From the NCBI GenBank assembly GCA_015068525.1, contig SVKJ01000010.1:1-59111 (forward strand): a DNA stretch of 59,111 bases, written 5' to 3'. This DNA is from Oscillospiraceae bacterium. Its GTDB lineage: Bacteria > Bacillota > Clostridia > UMGS1840 > HGM11507. Each line of letters starts with the position of its first letter. Within the stretch, counting starts at the first letter, position 1. This document shows, in pieces, positions 1-7,661 of the stretch. Position numbers and translations under genes: made by a program. The notes under the pieces are model-generated. The model saw only the letters and a program-made list of their open reading frames with translations. It made no database searches and was not told the origin of the DNA.

Positions 1-135
1 AATCCTGACGAAAAATTCAAACACCGCAGAGTTAAAATAGATATTTACTTTACGGCTGTTGGGTTGATAAGCATACCTGATGAAAAAGAATTGTTATCTT
101 TAATGGATGAAATACGAAATGAAAAAAGTGCGTAA
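1..135 (+). CDS. 3' end of a probable large serine recombinase (partial)
   Basis: An open frame enters from the left edge and stops at 133-135, giving the last 44 residues of a protein. The tail has a basic stretch followed by alternating hydrophobic residues (IDIYFTAVGLI, then a Glu/Lys-rich helix). This resembles the C-terminal end of DUF4368-type large serine recombinases found on clostridial mobile elements, but no catalytic part is visible, so the assignment is tentative. A terminator-like hairpin follows at 144-183. If correct, the left edge of the window is the end of an integrated element and its attachment site should lie between here and spoIIM. Confidence 0.35.
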   Translation, partial: NPDEKFKHRRVKIDIYFTAVGLISIPDEKELLSLMDEIRNEKSA

Positions 136-143
136 AAAAGGAC

Positions 144-183
144 TAAGCGGCGCAACCGCTGTGGTTACACCGCTTATTTTTTT
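144..183 (+). terminator. Rho-independent terminator after the partial CDS
   Basis: A 7-bp stem (TAAGCGG at 144-150, CCGCTTA at 170-176) encloses an inner AACC/GGTT pairing at 154-166 and is followed by a run of T at 177-183. It sits 8 bases after the stop codon. Confidence 0.75.
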
Positions 184-228
184 ACTGTCCTTTAGAACAC
201 TCCGCTAAAGAATAGTCTTTTTTCAACT

Positions 229-318
229 AAATCCGTCTTGTGACGGAATAAATCTGCTAATGAAGATGAAATCACTTCGTGATGAAATCCGACTTTGTCG
301 GGATATAAAGACGGATTT
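229..318. repeat. Nested palindromic element between recombinase tail and spoIIM
   Basis: An 11-bp inverted repeat (AAATCCGTCTT at 229-239, AAGACGGATTT at 308-318) encloses several short hairpins, among them CCGTCTTGTGACGG, ATCACTTCGTGAT and CCGACTTTGTCGG. The short-stem, tetraloop-rich composition matches the palindromic modules elsewhere in the window (3822-4034, 8404-8848, 47700-47882). The rest of 319-544 holds no gene; it contains a perfect 16-bp palindrome (433-448) and a 9-bp inverted repeat GTGAACTAA/TTAGTTCAC (456-464, 495-503). Confidence 0.55.
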
Positions 319-544
319 AATTTCATCGTGAATGGAGAGAGCGATTTCATTTAAAATATAAACACCCCGATATTACCATACTGCTCTTTAAAATGATAGT
401 ACATTAACTTGTGGCATATTTTTTATTCTCTTTACATAATATTATGTAGGTTATTGTGAACTAACACAACAAGGTCCTTAGAAAAACTCGAACTTTAGTT
501 CACTGGTTTTTCATAAGGTTCTGATTTATGAAAGGATGAAAAAT

Positions 545-1183
545 ATGTTAAGAATACTTTCGGATAAAATAAGAGAACATATATGTTTAAATATGGTTTC
601 TTACATAGTATTAACAGTTCTCTTTTCTTTGGGGATTATCGGAGGTGCGTATATTTACAATAGTTATTCCAAGGAAGAGATAGGAATACTTTACGAATTC
701 TTTTCAGATGCAAAGGAAATTTACAAAGAAGGTTCAGGAAATAATCTTGAAATTTTCAAAAACTCGCTTTCTTCCTCTTTTCAAACTGTTTTTTTAATAT
801 GGCTTTTAGGTTTTACGGTTATAGGAATACCTGTTGTATTTTTCCTGATTATTAAAAAAGGATTTATTTCAGGACTTATTACCTGCTTTTTAGTAAGTAA
901 CTATTCAAACGGAATTTTATGTGCAATTTTCTTATTTTTTGTTCAGTCTGCCATTTTAATTCCGGCAATATTTTTTATATCAAATTACAGTATATCTTTA
1001 TCCAAAACTCTGATAGGAATGGTATCGGGGAAAATACGCTTTAAAGTAAATTTTAAATACTATCTTCTTTTTTATCTGGGAATATTTTTCGCTATAGGTG
1101 TTGTTGTTATCATCTACTCACTTATGGAAGGATATTTTACATCAAATCTTTTAAAGTGGTTTTTTATAAATACAGAATTTTAA
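545..1183 (+). CDS. spoIIM: Stage II sporulation protein M-like membrane protein
   Basis: A 212-residue integral membrane protein of the SpoIIM family. In endospore formers SpoIIM acts with SpoIID and SpoIIP in septal peptidoglycan degradation during engulfment. Hydrophobic segments cover most of the sequence: an N-terminal helix, a long central block with IWLLGFTVIGIP and a C-terminal pair. The length is typical. An ATG lies at 536, but AAAGGA at 531-536 would overlap it, so the in-frame ATG at 545 with 8-base spacing is preferred. It stands upstream of xerD and a DacF-like carboxypeptidase, an arrangement seen in Clostridia. It supports a sporulating ancestry; whether this organism sporulates cannot be told from here. 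Confidence 0.88.
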   Translation: MLRILSDKIREHICLNMVSYIVLTVLFSLGIIGGAYIYNSYSKEEIGILYEFFSDAKEIYKEGSGNNLEIFKNSLSSSFQTVFLIWLLGFTVIGIPVVFFLIIKKGFISGLITCFLVSNYSNGILCAIFLFFVQSAILIPAIFFISNYSISLSKTLIGMVSGKIRFKVNFKYYLLFYLGIFFAIGVVVIIYSLMEGYFTSNLLKWFFINTEF

Positions 1184-1214
1184 TAAAATAAATTATAAAT
1201 AGTTGACATAATAC

Positions 1215-1243
1215 TTGACAAAAGTCGAATTTTGTCTTACAAT
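1215..1243 (+). promoter_or_regulatory. Sigma-A promoter for xerD
   Basis: TTGACA at 1215-1220, a 17-base spacer and TACAAT at 1238-1243, a near-consensus vegetative promoter. Transcription should start near 1250, so the in-frame ATG at 1232 inside the promoter cannot be the xerD start. Confidence 0.8.
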
Positions 1244-1249
1244 GGAAAA

Positions 1250-1306
1250 GTCCCTCTTAGGGCGTCTGACAGCCAAAAGAGGAGTAATAAAAAAAGAGGC
1301 ATTATT
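1250..1306 (+). promoter_or_regulatory. xerD leader with two competing anti-SD pairings
   Basis: The short 5' leader carries CCTCTT at 1253-1258 and two copies of its complement AAGAGG (1277-1282 and 1294-1299). The second copy is the xerD ribosome binding site. Pairing of CCTCTT with the first or second copy would be mutually exclusive and could open or close the site. The complementarity is seen in sequence; regulation is inference. Confidence 0.35.
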
Positions 1307-2188
1307 ATGGAAAAGGAATTATCCTCGTTTATAGATTTTTTGTGCGAGGAAAAGAAACTAAGTGAAAATACTTTATTGTCATATAAAAGAGATATAACAC
1401 TCTACTTTGACTATCTTAAAAAAGAAAAGAAAAGTTACATAAAAGCAACTAAGAAAACAGTTTTAGATTATCTTTCTTATTTGAAAGAATCGGGAAAGGC
1501 ATCTTCGACAATTTCAAGAAATATTGCATCATTGCGAGCATTTTACCTATATCTTTATGATAATAAAATAATTGATAAAAATCCTGCCGAAGATTTAAAG
1601 TACGAAAAGAATGCAAGAAAAATTCCCGGAATACTTACGGGTAAAGAGATTGATAAACTTTTTTCTCAGCCTGACATAACAAGTTTTAAGGGGCTTCGTG
1701 ATAAAGCAATGCTTGAAGTTTTATATGCGACAGGGATAAGAGTTTCGGAACTTATCAGCCTTAAAACTGACAGTATAAACATTAAAATGGGATATATTAC
1801 CTGTGACAAAAAGGATAAAAAAAGAGTTATTCCTCTTCATGACGAAGCTGTTGATATTTTAAAAGTGTATCTTAAAAAGTATAAAGATATGTTTAAACGC
1901 GAAAAATATATATTTATAAACAGTGAAGGAAATCCAATTTCAAGGCAGGGGTTTTGGAAAATCATAAAAGAGTATGCAAAGAAGGCGAAGATAAAAAAAG
2001 AAATTACGCCTAACACACTAAGGCACTCATTCGCAGCACACCTAATTCAGAACGGAGCAGACTTAAAATCCATTCAGGAAATGCTGGGCCATGCAGATAT
2101 TTCCACAACTCAGATTTACAATAATTTTGCAAACAGCAGGATTATTAAGATTTATAAAAATGCACATCCGAAGGCACTTAAGAATTGA
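1307..2188 (+). CDS. xerD: XerC/XerD-type tyrosine recombinase
   Basis: A 293-residue tyrosine recombinase: SAM-like core-binding domain (about 1-95) and catalytic domain (about 105-290). R145 in ATGIRVSEL, R239 in TLRHSFAAHL, H262 in MLGHADIS and nucleophile Y271 are visible, with a beta-hairpin lysine near 168-171. XerC/D enzymes resolve chromosome dimers at dif. The His of the HxxR box, normally TPHxLRH, is Asn here (N236, codon AAC at 2012-2014), a rare change at a catalytic position. The start is placed at 1307 because the promoter at 1215-1243 excludes the longer frame and AAGAGG lies 7 bases upstream. The spoIIM-xerD-dacF context suggests the housekeeping Xer enzyme rather than an element integrase. 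Confidence 0.87.
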   Translation: MEKELSSFIDFLCEEKKLSENTLLSYKRDITLYFDYLKKEKKSYIKATKKTVLDYLSYLKESGKASSTISRNIASLRAFYLYLYDNKIIDKNPAEDLKYEKNARKIPGILTGKEIDKLFSQPDITSFKGLRDKAMLEVLYATGIRVSELISLKTDSINIKMGYITCDKKDKKRVIPLHDEAVDILKVYLKKYKDMFKREKYIFINSEGNPISRQGFWKIIKEYAKKAKIKKEITPNTLRHSFAAHLIQNGADLKSIQEMLGHADISTTQIYNNFANSRIIKIYKNAHPKALKN

Positions 2189-2212
2189 AGTAAGACAGAT
2201 TGGAGATTTTTT

Positions 2213-3373
2213 ATGAAAAGATTAGTTTTGTCAGTACTAATAATATCGTTATTACTTGGGGGAGTAAGTGTATCCTCGAAAGAACTTTCCCGTATCGAAT
2301 CAAAAAGTGTTATTTTGATGGAAGAAACCTCAGGTACAGTGCTTTTTGAAAAAAATGCAGATGAAAAAAGGGAAATTGCATCTGTTACCAAAGTTATGAC
2401 TGCACTTTTACTTATGGAACAAATAGATGCAGGTAAAATTAAATATGATGATTTAATAACAGCAAGTGAAAATGCGGAAGAAATGGGTGGTTCTCAGGTT
2501 TATCTTGAAGTTGGGGAACAGATGTCGGTTGACGATATGCTAAAAGCACTTATGGTTGCATCGGGAAACGATGCGGCAGTTGCTATTGCTGAGCATGTAT
2601 CGGGAACAGTTGAAGAGTTTGTCAATCTTATGAATAAAAAGGCTGAGGAACTTGGAATGAAAAATACTCATTTTGCCAATCCAAACGGGCTTCCTGAGGA
2701 AAGTGAACCTGAATATTCTACTGCAAGAGATGTTGCGACTATGTCAAGAGAACTTATTTCAAAACATCCCGATATAACAAAATATACAACTATATGGATG
2801 GATTCTCTAAGAGGCGGCGAATTTGCTCTTGCAAATACAAATAAACTTTTAAGTCCTGCAATAAACACGGGCTATGACGGAACTACAGGTTTGAAAACCG
2901 GATTTACAACAAATGCAATGCATTGTTTATCAGCTACTGCAAAAAGAGGCGATTTAGGTCTTGTTGCCGTTGTTCTTGGCGGTCCTACGTCGGATATAAG
3001 ATTTAGCGAAGCAAAAGATTTATTTAACTATGGTTTTAATAATTTTGTGCTAAAGGGTAAAATTAAACAGGGCGAAGATATAAAAGAAACATCTGTAATA
3101 AAAGGAAAAGAAGAAACGGTTATGGGTGTTGCAAAAAACGATTTTGTTATACTTGACAATAAAAATGAAAAAGGCGAGATAACAAAAGAAATTGAAATGG
3201 ATAAGGATATAAAAGCACCTGTTGAAAAAGGTCAGAAAATAGGAGTTATGCGTATCAAAAAGGGTGACGGTGTGATGGGCGAGGTTGACATAGTTGCCAA
3301 AGATACTGTTAAGCACAGAAATATTTTTGACGTAATAAAACTCTTTTTCCAAAAATGGATGGGAATAAAATAA
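2213..3373 (+). CDS. dacF: D-alanyl-D-alanine carboxypeptidase (DacF/PBP5 family)
   Basis: A 386-residue secreted penicillin-binding protein that trims the terminal D-Ala from peptidoglycan stem peptides. It has a signal peptide (1-22, hydrophobic core LVLSVLIISLLLGG) and the three active-site motifs: SVTK at 57-60 (nucleophile S57), SGN at 117-119 and KTG at 228-230. A PBP5-type C-terminal domain (about 275-365) and a C-terminal amphipathic anchor (VIKLFFQKWMG) follow. TTGGAG lies 7 bases before the ATG. It follows xerD by 24 bases and is probably co-transcribed. DacF is the sporulation paralogue in Bacillus; the choice of symbol over dacA rests only on the neighbours. Confidence 0.9.
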   Translation: MKRLVLSVLIISLLLGGVSVSSKELSRIESKSVILMEETSGTVLFEKNADEKREIASVTKVMTALLLMEQIDAGKIKYDDLITASENAEEMGGSQVYLEVGEQMSVDDMLKALMVASGNDAAVAIAEHVSGTVEEFVNLMNKKAEELGMKNTHFANPNGLPEESEPEYSTARDVATMSRELISKHPDITKYTTIWMDSLRGGEFALANTNKLLSPAINTGYDGTTGLKTGFTTNAMHCLSATAKRGDLGLVAVVLGGPTSDIRFSEAKDLFNYGFNNFVLKGKIKQGEDIKETSVIKGKEETVMGVAKNDFVILDNKNEKGEITKEIEMDKDIKAPVEKGQKIGVMRIKKGDGVMGEVDIVAKDTVKHRNIFDVIKLFFQKWMGIK

Positions 3374-3407
3374 TTTAAAAAAAAATTAAATATAGAGGGG
3401 TGTACTT

Positions 3408-3806
3408 ATGAAAAAATTTTTAAAAGAATTCAAAGAATTTGCCGTTAAGGGCAATATGATTGAACTGGCAATAGGTTTAATGATTGGTACTGCTTTTAAT
3501 GCTGTTACATCATCTTTGGTAAAAGATATCTTTATGCCTTTAATCGGTATTTTAATGGGTGGGAAAGACTTCTCAGGACTTTCTATAAAAATCGGCGAAG
3601 CGGAAATTACATATGGACTTTTAGTTCAGGCAATATTTAATTTCTTAATAACTGCTTTTGTCTTATTTCTTCTTATTAAATTTATTGCAAAGATTAAGAG
3701 AGAGCCAAAAGAAGAGGAAGTTATCGAAGAGGTTATAGAACCTGAAATTTCTAAAGAGGTTGAACTTCTTACAGAAATCAGAGATCTAATAAAAAAAGGT
3801 GAGTAA
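3408..3806 (+). CDS. mscL: Large-conductance mechanosensitive channel
   Basis: A 132-residue MscL: a homopentameric channel that opens under membrane tension and releases solutes on hypo-osmotic shock. The N-terminal amphipathic helix leads into TM1 with the conserved NMIELAIGLMIGTAFNAV pore region (about 16-36), a periplasmic loop with the GGKDFSGL motif (about 52-60), TM2 (about 72-92) and an acidic/coiled C-terminal bundle (EEEVIEEVIEPEISKEVELLTEIRDLI). AGAGGGG lies 8 bases before ATG. Its last codons form the upstream arm of a terminator. Confidence 0.96.
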   Translation: MKKFLKEFKEFAVKGNMIELAIGLMIGTAFNAVTSSLVKDIFMPLIGILMGGKDFSGLSIKIGEAEITYGLLVQAIFNFLITAFVLFLLIKFIAKIKREPKEEEVIEEVIEPEISKEVELLTEIRDLIKKGE

Positions 3807-3821
3807 TACTCACCTTTTTTA
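3792..3821 (+). terminator. Terminator overlapping the mscL stop codon
   Basis: A stem AAAAAAAGGTGAG / CTCACCTTTTTT with loop TAATA; the stop codon (3804-3806) is in the loop, so the end of mscL and its terminator are shared. Confidence 0.85.
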
Positions 3822-4034
3822 AATTAGGAGTTAGGAATTAGGAATTAGGAATAAATGTACGCAAAAGATGCTATACAGCCTTTTGCGGTTTCTTGTTTCA
3901 TTTATCGTTACAATTATTTATACATTGTAGGGGTCGGCGTCCTCGACGACCCGTGTTCATTCATAAATTCCGCAAGGAATTTATTCCTTTATTCCTAATT
4001 CCTAATTCCTAATTCCTAACTCCTAATTCCTAGT
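3822..4034. repeat. MITE-like palindromic element with tandem TAGGAAT ends
   Basis: The left end (3822-3853) is built of tandem GGAATTA/GGAGTTA units and the right end (3991-4034) of their complement TTCCTAA, forming imperfect terminal inverted repeats. Inside are three hairpin modules: an ATAC-loop hairpin at 3861-3886 (arms GCAAAAG and CTTTTGC), a TTGTAGGG-led hairpin near 3926-3953 and an ATAAATTCC-GCAA-GGAATTTAT hairpin near 3964-3985. The first recurs at 54979-55006 in inverted orientation with flanking identity. The right end abuts the stop codon of the radical SAM gene. No coding capacity. Confidence 0.7.
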
Positions 4035-4892
4035 TCAATTGCCTTTTCTCGAATTATAAAACGTGCATTTTTGGCATAAAGGCTCAGATAATTTTCCTCC
4101 CAAAAATCCTTCGTTTAATTTTAAAAATCGTTCGCTTTTTAAAATATCAATAATACTTTCTTTAAATATATTTCCTAAATTTATAACACCGTCTGCATCA
4201 AGGCAACAGGGGACAACCGTTCCATCAGCAAGTATGCCGAGCATTTCTTTTGCTCCAAGACAGTTTCCCGAAGTTCTTATACTTTTGTCATTTATATCAG
4301 GCCAGGAAAATTTATTCATAAGGCTTATATATACATTCTCGGAGAGTTTTATGGCGTTTCTTCCTTTTTTAATTTCTTCCTTAATGTCAACTCCAAACGC
4401 ATCTGAAATTATTTTAATTATATTCATACTTTCGTTTCTTATACTTTCATTTTCACTTTCTGTCCATAGTCTGTAACTTACATTAGGTTTTTTTCTTTCT
4501 TTTGCTAAAATACCAAATAAAATAATGTCATTTAGATATTTGTCAGTTTCTTTAATCTGACCGTCTAAAAGCGAATGGACAGAAATATTGACTTGTCTTG
4601 CACCATTTAATAATATATCGGTATATTTTGAAATAAGAACTCCGTTTGTTGTAATATTGAGAGGTTTTTCATACTTTGAAAATAAAGAAACAATCTGGTA
4701 AAATTCAGGGTGGCAAAGCGGTTCGCCCTTTATATGAGGATATATATGACATTTAAAATCATTAAATTCTTTCAAAATATGTTCAATCTCATTTAAGGTC
4801 ATAAATCGTTTTTCACGCTTCACAGGAGAGCAAAAACTGCAGTTTAAATTGCATATATTTGTTATTTCAATATAAAGTCTTTTTAAATTCAT
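4035..4892 (-). CDS. Radical SAM/SPASM domain protein of unknown substrate
   Basis: A 285-residue radical S-adenosylmethionine enzyme. The cluster motif CNLNCSFC (C14, C18, C21) binds the 4Fe-4S cluster, followed by a GEPLCHPEF segment typical of the radical SAM barrel and a C-terminal SPASM-like cysteine set (CLGAKEMLG...VPCCLDADG...CQKCTF) for auxiliary clusters. The layout matches small stand-alone SPASM proteins whose substrates are mostly unknown; no peptide precursor is seen nearby. The start at 4892 is chosen because GGTGAT lies 7 bases upstream; an in-frame ATG at 4904 is possible. It is transcribed alone, and a palindromic repeat immediately follows its stop. Confidence 0.82.
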   Translation of the reverse strand: MNLKRLYIEITNICNLNCSFCSPVKREKRFMTLNEIEHILKEFNDFKCHIYPHIKGEPLCHPEFYQIVSLFSKYEKPLNITTNGVLISKYTDILLNGARQVNISVHSLLDGQIKETDKYLNDIILFGILAKERKKPNVSYRLWTESENESIRNESMNIIKIISDAFGVDIKEEIKKGRNAIKLSENVYISLMNKFSWPDINDKSIRTSGNCLGAKEMLGILADGTVVPCCLDADGVINLGNIFKESIIDILKSERFLKLNEGFLGGKLSEPLCQKCTFYNSRKGN

Positions 4893-4945
4893 TTTAATCA
4901 CCATATTTTAGTATATAACAAAACTAATAAAAGTTCAATTTAATG

Positions 4946-4974
4946 TTGAGTTTTTTATTAAAATACGATATAAT
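4946..4974 (+). promoter_or_regulatory. Sigma-A promoter of the 4998-8363 gene run
   Basis: TTGAGT at 4946-4951, a 17-base spacer and a perfect TATAAT at 4969-4974. Confidence 0.75.
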
Positions 4975-4997
4975 CATTAGAGGGCAGGTGAATGAAA

Positions 4998-5732
4998 ATG
5001 AAAGAAGAAATATATACAATTCCTGTAAATGAAGTGTTTTCGGAGGAATGTTTTTGTCCTTTTTGCAAACTTTATGACAGGCTTGAAAAAGAAGAGATAA
5101 GATATGCCGTAGGTCCTGCTATGATGGAGCCTGATTACAGAAAAATAACTAACGAAAAAGGTTTTTGCAAAAAGCATATCAAGGAAGTAAATGCCCTGCC
5201 TAAAGCATTGGCATTATCCCTTATTTTAGAATCTCATTTTAAAAAGGTAAAAGAGGCTTTATATAAAGACTTCAAACCGAAAAAGAAACTTTTTAAAAAG
5301 GATTCAAATAAGATTGATGAGTTTATTTTCGATATTGCCGCGTTCAATCACGATTGCGCAATCTGCTCAAAGGTAGAACGCCATTTTTTACGATATATTG
5401 ATACATTTATTTTTATGGTAAAAAAGGACGAGGAGTTTTTGGATAAGGTGTCAAACGGCGGCGGATTTTGTATGCCTCACTATGAAAGCGTGTTATATGC
5501 TGCAAGAAAGAAACTTTCTGAAAAAGAATTTGTAAGAATAATAGATAAAATAAATAAGGCACAGTTTAAAAAGTTTGAAAAATACGAAAAGGATATCTCG
5601 GAATTTATAAAAAGTTTTGATTACAATAATGCCGGGAAAAAAGAGGAAGCACCGAAAGACACTGTTTTAAAATCAAGTTATTTTTTGAATGGGGAGTTTG
5701 AAAAGGCAACTAAAAAACTGGAGGATGTTTAG
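4998..5732 (+). CDS. Cysteine-rich DUF6062-like protein
   Basis: A 244-residue soluble protein with two copies of a C-x2-C ... G-F-C-x2-H pattern: FCPFC plus GFCKKH in the first third and DCAIC plus GFCMPH in the middle, which suggests two metal-binding or redox sites made by an internal duplication. It resembles clostridial DUF6062 proteins of unknown function. AGGTGA at 4986-4991 favours ATG 4998 over the in-frame ATG at 4992. It is the first gene after a strong promoter and lies 2 bases before the 8-oxoguanine glycosylase gene, so a role in oxidative-damage defence is conceivable, but this is context only. Confidence 0.7.
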   Translation: MKEEIYTIPVNEVFSEECFCPFCKLYDRLEKEEIRYAVGPAMMEPDYRKITNEKGFCKKHIKEVNALPKALALSLILESHFKKVKEALYKDFKPKKKLFKKDSNKIDEFIFDIAAFNHDCAICSKVERHFLRYIDTFIFMVKKDEEFLDKVSNGGGFCMPHYESVLYAARKKLSEKEFVRIIDKINKAQFKKFEKYEKDISEFIKSFDYNNAGKKEEAPKDTVLKSSYFLNGEFEKATKKLEDV

Positions 5733-5734
5733 AA

Positions 5735-6601
5735 GTGGAATATCTGTTTTCAGAGGATAAAATTATAATAAAAGATCCTCAGGATTTTTCTCTTTTATCA
5801 ACTTTTGATTGTGGTCAGTGTTTCAGGTTCAATGAGGAGAACGGTCATTTTTTTGGCGTTTCAAACGGTAAAGTCGCAGAGTTCTACGAAGAAGCGGGCG
5901 ATATTATAGTTGAAAATGTCACTAAAGATGAATTTTTAAATTACTGGGTACATTTTTTAGATTTAGAAAGAGATTATAAAAAAATAAAAAAAGAACTTAT
6001 AAAAGATAAAGTTATAAAAGAAGCAATAGAGTTCGGGGGCGGAATAAGGATTTTAAATCAGGACTTTTTTGAGTGCCTGATTTCCTTTATTATTTCCCAG
6101 CAGAATAATATTCCTAAAATAAAAAAAGCAGTTGAACATCTTTGTTTACTATTCGGAGAAGAAATTATATATAAAGGCAAAAGTTATTATACATTTCCTA
6201 CTTGCGAAAGATTAAAGGATATAGATGAAACTGATTTAGCACCTCTTAAAATAGGTTACAGGGATAAATATATCATTGATGCAATTTTTAATGTATACAG
6301 CGGGAATATAACTTATGAAAAACTTATTAATCTACCATATTTGGATGCAAAACGTGAACTTTTAAAAATAAAAGGTGTAGGGGATAAAGTGGCAGACTGT
6401 GTGCTTTTATTTTCCCTGTTAAAATCAGAAGCATTCCCTGTTGATACGTGGATTAAAAAGGCTATGGAGGGGTTATATAATCTTAAACCAAAGGAAATTC
6501 ACGATTATACTGAACTTAATTTCGGAAAGTACAGCGGATTTGCACAGCAGTATATTTTTTATTATGTCAGAGCCTTACAAGGCGACAAATTAAAAAGATG
6601 A
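5735..6601 (+). CDS. ogg: 8-oxoguanine DNA glycosylase (OGG family)
   Basis: A 288-residue bifunctional DNA glycosylase/lyase that removes 8-oxoguanine opposite C. An N-terminal AlkA/OGG-type domain (about 1-105, with TFDCGQCFRF) precedes the HhH-GPD domain. The helix-hairpin-helix KIKGVGDKVADC (211-222) contains catalytic K218, and D237 in PVDTW lies 19 residues later, the same spacing as K249/D268 of human OGG1. The start is GTG at 5735 with GGAGG at 5720-5724. It overlaps the operon with the DUF6062-like gene upstream. Confidence 0.9.
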   Translation: MEYLFSEDKIIIKDPQDFSLLSTFDCGQCFRFNEENGHFFGVSNGKVAEFYEEAGDIIVENVTKDEFLNYWVHFLDLERDYKKIKKELIKDKVIKEAIEFGGGIRILNQDFFECLISFIISQQNNIPKIKKAVEHLCLLFGEEIIYKGKSYYTFPTCERLKDIDETDLAPLKIGYRDKYIIDAIFNVYSGNITYEKLINLPYLDAKRELLKIKGVGDKVADCVLLFSLLKSEAFPVDTWIKKAMEGLYNLKPKEIHDYTELNFGKYSGFAQQYIFYYVRALQGDKLKR

Positions 6602-6628
6602 AGAAAACGAAAGAAGGCAAAAAACAAA

Positions 6629-7660
6629 ATGGGTATGATTTTTGAAAGAAAATTACCATCTCCTGATGAGGTTAAAGCGCTTTATCCTCTCAGGGAAGAA
6701 GAAAAACAAATTATCGGAAAAAGAGCACAGGAACTAAAAGATATTTTTTCAGGAAAAAGCGATAAACTTATCTTAATAATCGGTCCTTGTTCTGCAGACC
6801 ATGAGGACAGTGTTATAGATTATATTTTAAGACTGAGAAATGTTTATGAAAAAGTTAAAGACAGTATTTTTATAATACCCAGAATATATACCAATAAACC
6901 GAGAACAACAGGCGACGGGTATAAAGGAATGCTCCATCAGCCTGACCCTGAGAATAAACCTGATATGTATAAGGGGCTTGTAACAATAAGAGAACTGCAT
7001 TTAAGGGCGCTTAGAGAAACGGGATTTTCCTGTGCTGACGAGATGCTTTATCCTGAAAATGACAGATATTTAAACGACCTTTTATGTTATGTTGCAGTAG
7101 GTGCAAGGTCGGTTGAAAATCAACAACATCGTCTTACAGCAAGCGGACTTGACATTCCTGTCGGTATGAAAAACCCGACCAGTGGCGATATTTCGGTTAT
7201 GATGAATTCAATAACTGCCGCACAGCACAGGCACACCTTTATTTACAGGGGAGATGAAGTGCACACCGAAGGCAATCCATACGCTCATGCAATACTGAGA
7301 GGATATGTTAATAAGCATGGGAATGCTCTTCCTAACTATCATTATGAAGACCTTATTTTCTTGTCAGAGATTTATAATAAATCGGGGCTTTCAAACCCTG
7401 CTTTAATAGTTGATACAAACCACTCAAATTCAGGCAAACAATACTTAGAGCAGATTAGAATTGCAAAAGAAGTGCTTCACTCTACAAGGCATTCTTCTGA
7501 TATTAAAAAACTTGTAAAAGGATTTATGATTGAAAGTTATATTGAAGACGGTTCCCAGAAAATCGGGGAAGGAATTTACGGAAAATCTATAACTGACCCA
7601 TGTCTTGGCTGGGAAAAAACTGAAAGACTGATACTTGAAATGGCTGAACTGAGAGGTTAA
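6629..7660 (+). CDS. aroF: Class I DAHP synthase (3-deoxy-7-phosphoheptulonate synthase)
   Basis: A 343-residue AroF/G/H-type enzyme condensing phosphoenolpyruvate and erythrose 4-phosphate, the first step of the shikimate pathway in the cytoplasm. Family motifs seen: LIIGPCSADHED, PRIYTNKPRTTGDGYKG, GARSVENQQHR, GMKNPTSGD, VDTNHSNSGKQ and GFMIESYIEDGSQ, which contribute metal and PEP ligands. The length matches the alpha-class enzyme. GAAGG lies upstream of ATG. The leader is only 27 bases, so no T-box or attenuator precedes it; feedback control would have to be allosteric, and the effector cannot be read from sequence. Confidence 0.94.
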   Translation: MGMIFERKLPSPDEVKALYPLREEEKQIIGKRAQELKDIFSGKSDKLILIIGPCSADHEDSVIDYILRLRNVYEKVKDSIFIIPRIYTNKPRTTGDGYKGMLHQPDPENKPDMYKGLVTIRELHLRALRETGFSCADEMLYPENDRYLNDLLCYVAVGARSVENQQHRLTASGLDIPVGMKNPTSGDISVMMNSITAAQHRHTFIYRGDEVHTEGNPYAHAILRGYVNKHGNALPNYHYEDLIFLSEIYNKSGLSNPALIVDTNHSNSGKQYLEQIRIAKEVLHSTRHSSDIKKLVKGFMIESYIEDGSQKIGEGIYGKSITDPCLGWEKTERLILEMAELRG

Positions 7661-7661
7661 T

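Noticed and set aside
1232..1306. Upstream in-frame start for xerD
   Set aside because: The ATG lies between the -35 and -10 boxes of the promoter at 1215-1243, so it is not transcribed.
3050..3352. Minus-strand open frame inside the DacF gene
   Set aside because: A shadow of the well-supported plus-strand gene, rich in Phe/Tyr from A-rich codons.
6602..6628. T-box or attenuator before DAHP synthase or trpS
   Set aside because: The gaps (27 and 7 bases) are too short, and no T-box consensus or leader peptide is present.
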